A stretch of DNA of 64,000 nucleotides from contig NC_071668.1 in NCBI RefSeq assembly GCF_028554725.1, positions 60,668,232 through 60,732,231 of the forward strand. Reading direction: 5' to 3'. This DNA is from Zeugodacus cucurbitae (lineage: Eukaryota; Arthropoda; Insecta; Diptera; Tephritidae). The translations under genes were made by a program, and so were the position numbers. The notes below the pieces were generated by a model. The model did no database searches. It was not told the origin of the DNA and was given only the letters and a program-made list of their open reading frames with translations. Shown one piece after another: positions 11,994 to 22,711 of this stretch (the stretch's first letter is position 1; every line of letters begins with the position of its first letter).

Positions 11994-14900
11994 TTAAATA
12001 TTAGTTATTGCCATCTATAAGACATGGTATTTTATTTAAACACCAAAAGACAACAGCAGCAATAACGTATTCTATGTAGCTAAAGTACTTCTGTATTCAA
12101 CATTTAAAATTAGTCCGATATATTTCTCAACTAAATAAATTATTACATTACTCAACTAACAGATCGAATTTCGTAAACTTACTAAATTACACATTTCAGT
12201 ATATTCATATTTGCCTCATCCAACAATTTCAAGTCATAACACTCTGTTCTTCTTCGACTCCAAATCTATAACCTTGTTGAAGTTGATTACTATTGTCACA
12301 ATTACTTGTGTCACAATATAGATAAATTATATACCAGAAGCTGTAGAATTACTCAAATATGCGGTAATAATAAAATATTTCCTATTTTTATTTGAATTGT
12401 TTTTAATTATAGAGCTTATATACAAGACCTCTGAATTAACTTTAATACTAAAATTTGTAAAGCTCTGAAAACTACCAAACACCCCTTATGTGTTTTTAGA
12501 CTTATGCCTTGCCAAGGCGCATTTTTTTTAATAATTGGAACCATATGTCAGCCATAAACCTTGTTTTGGAGTAGGTTTGTTTAGATTAGAAAGATATTTA
12601 GATATATACATTTGTAAATAAATCTGTTCATGCCTCTGTGCGTCCACTGGATATATTTTGGTTTTTCTTATGGTCGTCATCATTTCCAAGGACATCTGCT
12701 TTTGTAGTTGTTGTTGTAAAAACTTCTTGGAAATTTTTGGATTGTTGCGTCATTTTATATCGTGTCAAATTTCATTTTACGACGGCTTAAACGTGTTTTA
12801 ATTTGCAGCAGAGGATATAAAAGCAGGGAATCCATCGTTCTTGCTAATATTTACTACTTTACAAAACCACAAAAACGTAGAGTAAACGTAATGTATGTGG
12901 CGTCTCGAAAATTTATAAAATCTTTGTTGTTGCGTTTGTAGAAAGAAATTTAAAATTTTACTTTGGCACTCAGTAACGGGAAGAAACTTAGGGCATTATT
13001 GGCAAGTTAATGAAGTGAAGTTACAACAAGAGTAACAAGGAAGAAACCTAAAGAGATACTCTTATACTAAGACTACTAAGTATTAGACCTATACGTCAGC
13101 TGCCAACTACCATATTTTAGGCACTTAAGCCCTTTTAGTATTAGTTCGATCACAGTAGTAATTGCAATTCACTGAGCTGTGATCGCAATAAAACAGCTAA
13201 ATGAAAATATTACTCATACGCTGTGGTGTGCGATTATTTCGTTAAAGCTGTAGTAAAATAAAAGGAAATGAAATAAGGAAAAAGTTTCCTTATACACTTT
13301 TATTTCATCTTTCTGCAAATGGGTGGATTTATTGCGAATGCTAAAGGAACAAAAATATTTCTTATAAGAACGAAGCAAGAATGATTTAGTTTTTTAAGGG
13401 GAAAAAAATTTGAAAAAATTTTCCAATACCCTTTTTTTAATATTTATGCCGCGACGCCAGCTGACAATAAATTGTAGAAAAATTCAATAACGAAATGCAA
13501 ATCGTTTTATTCTAACATGCGTTTATATCTATGAGACTGTGGGTAGGCACGTTGGCGCCTAACAGCATGCAACGAAATATTGTCTTTGTTCTGTATAAAA
13601 AAAAAAAAACATTTTTATAATCTCCACTTCTCTTGAGTTATGCAAACACTTTCAAAATTCAACAAACCGAAGAATATATCAATATAGACGTGACAGTATG
13701 TGACTGCTGCAAATTGTAAAGCATTATGCAAAAAAATATGCTGAGAAAGTAGAATACGAAAGCACTACGTTTGTGGCCGCAATTTCGGCAGCTGCGAGAA
13801 CCAGTAAGCCAACTAACATAACCGAGACAAGAGTTGAAAGTCTTAACGTTACTTGGCGTTTTTTATATAATCATATAATGAACGTTCGATAGGCAGCGAA
13901 AAGTCAAGACGAAACATTTTATTTTGATTATATTTCCCAAAGAACAGAAATATTTTGTAGACAATGGGTTTGTGAGCCGATAGAACAAGCGCTACAAAAA
14001 CTTATTTTATGCTATTGAAAATATGCAATTTTCTTAAATGTGTCTCTTTGTTATTGTTTTCATAGCTTTTATTTGTTATTGATAGTTCAAAATGCGTTAT
14101 GTACTTGACGTTTTTCAATTACATAACAACAACACAAAATACTAAATTATTTCTTTATTTGATTAAAAAGCTTTCCTCTATTAAAAATATACATTTATTT
14201 ATGCCAAATAGCAATGTGTAAACTAATCGTTTTTCCTCTCCGAATATATGACATCAATTTTAGCCACATGTAAATATTTGTAGGAAAGGAAATATCATAG
14301 ATTTTATTGTATGAATATGTTCCAAACAAAGGGGTGCATGCGTGTCTCACTGGCACGTTGCTGCCATTTCACGCGAAAATAATATGCATAAATAGCAAAC
14401 AAATACGTTATTTGCTGCTTTGAAATTGTTAATGTTAATGCTGGAAAGGAAACAATATATTGGTGGATGAAAGTTCGGCAACATGCTGTCAACATTTGGA
14501 GGGAGCACAAGCAATTTATACAAATGAAAAATTTAATTTACGGTCGTGTTTTGTACTTTTTGACATTTGGAGGAGTTTATAATATGTAGCACTAAACCAA
14601 ATTAACTTTGTGTGTAAAAACATGCATACTTTGAAAGCTCTGTAATTTATATTTCAGTAATGTTTTGCTTAGTAAAGATTTTTTTGTTTTATAGATTAAA
14701 AAAAGATTTGGTATATAAAATTTTTTTAAGTAGACACATGGTATTAGCTTTCACATTGTTCGAAACGTTGCCTACTTTTGGGAACTAAAGAAAGTACTTT
14801 CATACTAACTTGCTATTGTTCACGTAATTTAATTGTACAGTTCGACAAAAGCATTCAAGTTGTTATATAATATGTCCCCATAAAACCTCTACTGCAGAAA

Positions 14901-17900
14901 TAATAATTCAGCAAACTCTGTACGCTAATGTTCTCAAATTTAAGCCTAACATAATTCTTTATTTATTTCAGTTGCATAGAGATTATACGCCATAGCTTTA
15001 GGTATACGAGTAAATACTTCGTAGCAGCTAATATCCAGTCACTAAATAGTCAAATGCTACTATATATTTGTAGTGATAGAATTAATATTGAGAGCCTCAA
15101 GAATGAAATTGAAGTAGATTTGAAGAACGGAACAGAGAGTAAACAAGTGTGAAAGTGAATAGTTAACACTGTTAAAAATAGAATTTCCTGAAGGAGTTGT
15201 TGACAAATGTTTATATGAGTCAATGTATGATCATCTCACAATAGACGGAGAGCAGCTGTATCAATGCAAAGCAGTTGACCACAGTTACATTGCCACGGTG
15301 GACCATATGCCTGTTGGGTTATGTTGTAAGCTCGTTGATGAAATGGGTAAATCAGGCTACACTTTCAAACTGTCCGTGAATACATGAAGGACATAACTGG
15401 TGGCTACGGAAATGCACAAATGACCGACCAACTGAATGATGAACACATGTAAGTATTAATTGTCTGGCAAATGGCAAGGCAGTCAAGCGCACATATGACG
15501 CTTTACAGTAACTGGAAATCTCAATTTCAGCGCAATAATATACTAGAGCATGGAAAGTGTTTCTTTCATTTATGAATGTTTTTGTTTTTGAATGCACTTG
15601 CATTGATCATTTTAAACACACTTTTCTCCTTTACAGTCACAAACATGTTAAATGCCTAAGTACTATATTTTTTGTTGAAAATAAATCCTAAACTTTAGAA
15701 AATATAATTTCATTTTCAAAGAATGAAATAAAGTACACACGAATTCACTGCCTGATTTCAATTACTTCCAATTTCAATACAGTAATCACTTTTTGCAGAG
15801 CAATTTTTTGCGAAATTTGACCAATATAAAATTGTATTAAAACTGAAGTTTGTTTTTAATATTTCAATGTTATTGTAAGCAAAAATTCATTTACTAAAAT
15901 GTCTATATATGTATACTTATATAAATATATATTCAGTCTCTCACACTCAAAATGGGATACTACGTAATATCTTCAGTTCTATATAGTGTTAGTGACTGCA
16001 CATGTATACGTATTTTACCAGTATAAAATATATATTTGGTTAGGATGATGTGTATTTCTAACAAACTGCAATTTGTATAAAATTTGTTTGAATACCTTAT
16101 GGCACTTGCACATATGTTATTCTCGTTGGCCTTTAGATGGAAGAGTTATTTTATTTTTTAGTAGCAAAAATGTTTTTAAAGTACTATGTGCAAGTAATAA
16201 AATATAAGCATTAATCAGAACAGCAGCACTTGTTGCTACATATCATTCTTAATGACTTTTACCATGATATAAAAAATCTGGCTGATGTATATAAAGATGT
16301 GAATATGGATATTTTATACTTTCCACGGTTGAAAGGAGTGCTGGCATAAGTGCATAATATGAAATGGGAATTATTGTGAACTCGACAACATTATTGTAGA
16401 TGAATGAATAATTTTTTTTTCAAAAAACTGAAACTACTGATTCATTTTTAAAACACTTTATATTTATTTTGCTCAGCTCTTGTGTTCACCTTTGTGTTGC
16501 TAAACTCTCCGTACTCACTCTTATTGAATTATCAATTCCTCACTGCACCACTTTGCCCCCATTTCCTTTTTATCATCTACAAGGGTTACTGGCATTCGCA
16601 AATCGCTTTCTTTTTAATTAATATGCATGGCGTAAATTTTTCTTAAACCATGATCCTTAAATCGACCTTTACCGCCGCATTTAGTACGTGCCCTCCAATA
16701 ACAGCGAGAGCCTCGCTGCAGTAGTTTATTTTAAAATTTTCTCATTTTATCTGCAGTTTTGCATTCCAATTCATTTCTTACACCAGTTTTGCTCCGCATT
16801 TTCTTGTTCAAGACAATATCCCATTGTCCCTACTCCAGAATACAATCAACACTTGATTTTGGTTGCGCTTTTCGGTCTGGAATATTAAACCTAAAATAAT
16901 TTACACACTCCTTTTTGTGGTAGCACGGTTGTTGCTTGTTAATTTTTCACTATTTTTATATTCACTTCGTAGTTACTGCTGAATTAGCGTTTTCCGGTTA
17001 TTTACCACAACTGAATTTTAAAATACTTTATCCATTCGTCTTGCTATACAAAGCACCGAGGCTAGGTTGTGGAATTTTGGTTATTAAATACGTTAGTTTC
17101 TTTTTCCTCTTTAACCCGGGTTGAAAAGTAATAAAAACGTTGAAACTACTTTTAAAACACTAGAATGTGTCTATACTTTTGACCTAGTGTATACTTTTGA
17201 CCTAGCTAACTTTGAAAAAATAATTATGAAAAGCTCTAACTCAGAATAATATATTCTAAGCACCATTAACTGTACTGTACATTAAAAAATAAAAACATTT
17301 CTCTGCTAAAAATACATGATGGTTACGTAATTCTCGATATTCTAAAACTAGTGAAAGGGAATAACAGAACTCCAAACTATAATAACTACTTAACACCAAA
17401 GAGGATGCCTCAAAAACCTTTACGATAATTTTGTGTGACCACAAATATCTTATCATACACTTCTAATATACCCATACTTATTCTTTATTGAATCCATCTT
17501 CGCGAACTTCCGATCCCTTTCTTTAATTCAATGATTCGACATAGAATTAGTTTTCTTCAGCATATTTCACTGAACTCCAAATGTTCACATTTCGCTTTTC
17601 GATCTGCTGAGTGTCCGTAAATCCATATTTGTATGTGCCCCACTGTATAATCCACCATTCACCGCGAAACTCGTCACATCTTCTATTTTTATTTTTATAT
17701 TCTGTTAGAGTTTATCTTCAAATTAATAAATTTTCACTAAATGTACTGGGGCACCCAACAATGGTAAAACTTTTTCTCTCCTGCGTAAGAAAAAATAAAT
17801 TTATTAATGCGATAACAATTCCTAAATTATGTGTTATTCTAGTAATGAAATATAAAAAATAAAATGGTGAAAGCAAGCAGAAGGTTTCATTTTTATCACG

Positions 17901-19163
17901 TATCTTCTACAACACTACAACAACTGCCGACAGGCAATTATTGCTGACCATCAAAATAAGTAAAGTCATAACAACATAACAATAGCTAGGACAGTCATGG
18001 CACAATTCATAAGAAATTGAAATATTTATCAGTTTTGGTAGTGCGAAGAAGAAGCAATGTGAATGTACAGATCATACAACTTATATTATATTATTATTAC
18101 AAGAAAGTATTGTAAGAGAAACAATAACGCTAATGCTTCAATGAACACCGACCATAATAGTAGAAACACAAGTACTTAATAGAAAAGAATGCTATTGAAG
18201 TAGCGGAGTTGAACATTTGATTACAACCACTGAATAAAGCGCTATAAAAGGAAAGAGAAGACAAAAAAGAATAAGAACAGTTCAGAAGTTCAGGTTGACA
18301 AATGCAGTGCCTCAGCTAAAATTGTTCGAATGGAAATAATGCTAATAATTAGCTATGAAAACAAACATCACATAATTCGGACAATGAATTGCAATGAAAA
18401 TGAAAGTGAAGTGGGAATGAAGTGAAAGATCAATGGGTCAGATAATTTAAGGGTTTGCTTATAAGCCAAGAGCAGTACAGTTCAAATATATTTATTATTT
18501 ATTGCAATCATGAATGCGCAAAATGTGAAAAAGACAAAAAAATTTTAATGTTCAAATATAATATGGACTAATACTACCATGTTTGTTTTTGAATAGCATG
18601 AATGTTTTAAATATCTCAATATTCATAAATTACTATCCTTATTCTAATTCATAACATTATAAAACATCACATCAAATTGTAATATTTTGCAAATCAAATT
18701 AACTTTCTTATTGCTACTACCCACAACTCCACAGTGAGTCAAACAATAACCTGGAGGAGCACAGGAGCTAATTGATCAATTAACCGGCATCTGCTCGATT
18801 AAAACGCTGCTTAAGATCAATTTACCATACAAAATAAAAATTTACATTAATTTTCTTTTATTGAATTTTAATCGACTTGATGCAACTCTACAAAGACGGT
18901 ATATGTAATTATATATACGTTCTTTTTCTGAGAGTTGTTGTTCACGCTACACTACGGAAAATGTCGCTGCTGGAAATAAAAATAAAAAAATAGGAATCAG
19001 CTGATGAAACTTATAAACTTCTTATGAAAAACAAAAACAAAAATGTATAACAGCTGATCGATTATCGAGTAGCCGGCAGTGCGAAGGGCAAAAATATAAT
19101 AACTAATTAATTGGTTTCTCATTTAAATTTTAATTGATAAATTAATTTGGCTGTGCGAAAAGG
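11994..19163. other. 7 kb AT-rich stretch, no gene recognised
   Basis: No transposon end or domain was recognised. Points noted: 'ggatataaaagcaggg' near 12812-12827 is TATA-like but has no matching initiator. An open plus-strand segment at about 15157-15381 (75 codons between stops, slightly raised G+C, possible donor 'gtgaat') could be an exon. There is a short 18 bp direct repeat at 17172-17207. None is strong enough for a gene call. Confidence 0.45.
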
Positions 19164-19394
19164 CTATTCAACGAAAGTCTTAAAAATGATTTCGCATACG
19201 TTACAGCCGCAACTGGCTCGAATAAATTCCAGCCAAGAGGCCAAATTTTCGACAACTTTTTCAGCAATTAGCTCCGTCAGCAAAAAGCGTTGTTCGGAAT
19301 AAGTCCGTTCCTTGTGATATAGCAGATCGAAACACTGCTGTCCTGTCCTTACTGAATATTTTTCAGAAACCAAATATTTGGAGTGGAACATCAT
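19164..19394 (-). CDS. Candidate small protein or terminal exon, unrecognised
   Basis: From the double ATG at 19389-19394 this minus-strand frame encodes 76 residues: MMFHSKYLVSEKYSV near the start and a Cys cluster (SCGCNVC) near the end. The open frame continues upstream for about 20 more residues, including LCHLCEQ, without an ATG. The real start could therefore lie in an upstream exon. Support for coding: G+C is clearly higher than in the flanks, the residues look ordinary (not the F/I/K/Y-rich type of chance frames here), and CAGCTG E-box-type promoter motifs lie upstream (19549-19554, 'aacagctgatt') and downstream (near 18998 and 19050). I do not recognise the family. It could be a pseudogene fragment. 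Confidence 0.35.
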   Translation of the reverse strand: MMFHSKYLVSEKYSVRTGQQCFDLLYHKERTYSEQRFLLTELIAEKVVENLASWLEFIRASCGCNVCEIIFKTFVE

Positions 19395-19451
19395 TTGCTC
19401 ACATAGATGACACAGTTTTTTTATTTTATATTGCAATAAATGGAATAACAA

Positions 19452-21449
19452 GCAGCCAATTAAAATTTAATGAAGTGAAAATTTACAATTTCTAATAAAT
19501 TTAAAATTGTCAGTGGCAACCGCATCACGCAACCGTAATATCATAAACAGCTGATTCTTAGTTGGCAGTCTCACCAGCAAGAGCAATTATAATAATAAAA
19601 GTAAATTACAAATATATAAAACAAAACAAGCGAGAATATGCCTTTATCAATTATTATTATATTTTATATACATATACCAATGTACATATAATACAAAATA
19701 TTGTTATTGTTTTTTTTACAACAAAAACGTCTGACACATGTTGGTGACAAGTGAAGTCAACTACGAAATTTTAATGAATGTTCACACAAGCGTATTTACA
19801 AAATAATAAAGCTGTATTTTGTCATTTCAATGTAGTTATGTATGGAAAATCACAGGTATTTTCAAAAATATTTTGTTTGGGCATAAAGCCAATTATTTGA
19901 TTTTATTCACATTCCAAATCAAGAGAAAGAATGTACACATATTTAGTTTATGAGTATACACGATATAAGTAAATTACACCGAATACGTAGATATTTTTTT
20001 AAGGCCACGCGTTTGGCATTAATCTATATTATTAAGATTCAAAAGTTTTGTTTGCCATTTATTTGAAATTATTTTATAATTACATAGGTAACTCTTAATT
20101 ACTATTTCATTACCAGTTCCTTTTTCATAAGATTTGCTTTTGGAATAACGCCATCAACAACAGTAGCGACAACATCAGAAGTTCAACCTACGCAAGTGCC
20201 TGTTGGGCCATACAGAACAACTTTGCCTCACATCAAATGCTTAGTATGCGCAAGTATTTGTAATGATTATGTTAATTTAATAATTAAATGTTAATTGTCG
20301 TGAATTTTGTACTTTGATATATTTATGTTTCGTGACAACCATACCACTTTATATAGTTTAAAGATGTAACCGAACATTTTATATTTTCGCAATTGACAGG
20401 GCTCAATGTGAAATGGAAATTGCTTGACAACTTTTAAATGTTCAAATTTCACTCCACACGAGTACTGCCGATGTTACCACTGCTTTCAAAGCAGTTAGAG
20501 GGCTTAATATATAATATTTAAATTTTGAAAAGTTGCTGATAGAAAATGAATGTGAATATTATGAACACTTATCGAACATATTAAAACAGATTAATTAAAC
20601 AATATTTATAATGCGATAGGACAATTCAAACCTTGTGGAAAATGATCCATTTAGTAACTAATTGTGTAAACCCTTTGCCTGCTCTGAAAGGCTATGAAAT
20701 GTCTGTTTTACTGATTTTGTTTGCGCATATAGTTATACACAGTTATGCTAGGGAAAGTCTTCTGAGTTTTGAAAGGCTTACTAATAGGAGCTTTAGGCTC
20801 CATCCCCCAAATAAAATCCTTAAAGCCAATATATCACCTACTTATATACACTTGTTAGCCGTTGTTTGCATGTTCCTTCGAAATAAAGTAAGCCAACAAA
20901 CCCCCTTGTTGCTGCCGAAAGTTCATCATAGTTCAACATTTTTTAAGTTTTGTTGCCTTTCCTTCTACTTTAATATAATTTTAACTTTTCTTCGCATTTT
21001 TTTCATATTTCTCTTTATTTTGGTCTAAAAATTATTCTTGAGCGCTTTGTTTTGTTTGAGAATTTGTTACAGGAATTACTATCAAAAAGTATAACTCAAT
21101 TAAAAGAGGGTTGTATTTCGCTAAACATAGTGCATCCACTGGCTATGTGAGCCTAAGTTGAATAAATGGTCCTATTAATTCAAGCATTAATTGCCTTCAA
21201 AATACAGTTTCCTCTTCACTCAAATATACAAAGAAACTAAGAAACTCAGATACTTCATTTCAATACGGTTGCTTTGGCCGGAGACTTTTATCGGAAGGTT
21301 TCTCTACTGACTATATCGATATTTTATTTCAACAATATAAATATATGTCTGCTTTTAATATGGGTAATTCAATATTGTGATGTAAAATAAACATTACATT
21401 TTAATTAAATAATTTTATATAATTTTATTGCAGTACAAATATGCAAGGT
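19452..21449. other. AT-rich stretch with one suspicious open segment
   Basis: Around 20092-20292 (plus) an open frame without ATG contains VPVGPYRTTLPHIKCLVC, vaguely like the run-in to the first Cys knuckle of LITAF-type proteins, but the CPxC motif is imperfect. A 131-codon frame at 20633-21028 starts at TTG, becomes F/L/I-rich and matches nothing I know. No firm gene is called. Confidence 0.4.
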
Positions 21450-21922
21450 TTCACAGTTCGTACTTAAGTTGTGCCCAAATAAAATCTTAGCTAAGCATTG
21501 TTGTTGACTGAGTAGTCATTTGCGTTTCACAGTCGATGCTTATTTTTTATAAAATTCTATTATGATATATGGCAGAACAATGAAAAACATTTGTTTACAA
21601 AAACCATCTGACAAATTGAAATTATTGTTGATGAAAAATAACTTTGCGACGAATAACAATAAAAGGGCACCGAATTTCACCGCAAGCGAGTGGGGGCACC
21701 TATTGCAACTCGCAGGAAAGCATTAAACCGTCATTGAATGCAAGAACTTCCAAAAAAAAAAAAATTTCAGCAAATAATTTTTATTTTATTTTTTTTACAA
21801 ATATGTCAATATTCAAAACAAAAATTAGCTGTTACTTAAGCACTGCTTAAGTCTCCCATTTTCAGTAATTAAGCAGAACTTAAGTATGAACTGTAAAACG
21901 CACTATTTCTGTTTTATCTTAA

Positions 21923-22571
21923 CCCTTCGGCTATGTTAGGAAAAAATTACACATATAGTGTTTTGGGTCAATTTGACCCACTTATAAAAACTCCACTAAT
22001 AACACTATTTTATTGAAAGAGTTCATATTTTTTTATTTGAATCAAGTTAAGTGTATGTTAATTGTAGAAAATAGTTGAAATATGTATGTTTTAACGGCAA
22101 TTTTCACAAACTAAGCTGCCGTGTTCCTTGCAAACAAATTTTTGGCACGTGCTACAAACAGCTGAATATTTGTTCGAATTTTTTGTATGATGACAAAAGA
22201 AACATCGCTGTCGTTTTTTGGTAGATTCATTTCTGGCAGAGCATAGAGCTGTGCAAAATATACTGGATTTCCGATAACTAGCTTTCTTTGTCGGCGTTTT
22301 TGATCGAGTGATGTAATAATAAACGGCAAAATGTTTCAAAATACGAGGTGGGTCAAATTGACCCAACAACGTAATAAGTGTAATGAAATTACATTTGGCA
22401 TCCTCCAGCAACATAAAAAACAGATATTATTTTAATTTTCATATTTATCTATTCCTTTTACTGCAGTTAACAAATAGAAGAAGAATCAATACAATACGTC
22501 TAGACTAGCACGCGAATTTCGACGAGTTTTACTGAAAATTGGGTTAAATTGACCCAAACATAGCAGAAGGG
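21923..22571 (-). mobile_element. piggyBac-family deletion derivative flanked by TTAA
   Basis: A 649 bp element lies between TTAA at 21919-21922 and TTAA at 22572-22575. Termini are inverted repeats: CCCTTCGGCTATGTT on the left and, on the opposite strand, CCCTTCTGCTATGTT on the right. Next to each lies a near-palindrome of the TGGGTCAATTTGACCCA type. TTAA target duplication and CCCT-type ends are the hallmark of the piggyBac superfamily, and the remaining protein tail (separate entry) agrees. It is non-autonomous: about 107 codons remain. The DR2 copy at 43653-44141 shows the uninterrupted site with a single TTAA (44118-44121). Confidence 0.92.
22091..22414 (-). pseudogene. piggyBac transposase C-terminal remnant (Cys-rich domain)
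   Basis: The 107-residue frame starts at a genuine ATG and ends in a zinc-binding-type pattern: QRCFFCHHTKN, then VCSTCQKFVCKEHG and VCENC. C-x2-C, C-x2-C, C-x2-H and C-x2-C spacings of this sort form the cysteine-rich C-terminal domain of piggyBac transposases, which in the family binds terminal DNA. The DDD catalytic core is absent, so the product could not transpose DNA. The reading frame is oriented towards the element's left end. Another copy of the 'gggtcaaattgaccc' palindrome lies inside its 5' portion (22350-22366), which suggests an internal rearrangement. The element is deleted rather than rotted, since the remaining frame is intact. Confidence 0.85.
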
Positions 22572-22602
22572 TTAAGCACAACCTAAGCACTGACTGTGAA
22601 TT

Positions 22603-22711
22603 CTAGTTTTGTTCATATAACGGCTGTTTGTAACACCCAAAACTAAACGAGTTAATCCGTCCGTCCGTCTGTGTAAGCTGTAACTTGAGTAAAAATTAAG
22701 ATATCTTGATC
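22603..22711 (+). repeat. DR1 copy 4 (5' fragment)
   Basis: Begins 'ctagttttgttcatataacg' and continues through 'aacacccaaaactaaacgag', 'ccgtccgtccgtctgtg' and 'taacttgagtaaaaatt'. The stretch containing 'gatcagggtgacgagtagag' in full copies is deleted. It abuts the right end of DR2 copy 1. Confidence 0.75.

Larger units (their letters stand above)
21450..22600. repeat. DR2 repeat copy 1, split by a piggyBac insertion
   Basis: The ends form an imperfect terminal inverted repeat of about 25 bases: 'ttcacagttcgtacttaagt' at the left, and at the right the complement of 'taagcactgactgtgaa'. Internal sequence matches the second copy at 43653-44141 ('aaataaaatcttagctaag', 'tgagtagt', 'gcgtttcacagtc', 'ttaagtatgaactgtaaaac'). 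The right arm (22576-22600) continues after the piggyBac element at exactly the point where the second copy runs on uninterrupted. The structure is MITE-like. No coding capacity is seen and no clear target duplication was found. Confidence 0.7.

Noticed and set aside
12812..12850. TATA-type core promoter
   Set aside because: TATAAAAG is present but there is no initiator at the expected distance and no downstream coding frame.
20633..21028. 131-codon plus-strand frame
   Set aside because: TTG start (ATG three codons on), strongly F/L/I-biased end typical of chance AT-rich frames, no recognisable domain.
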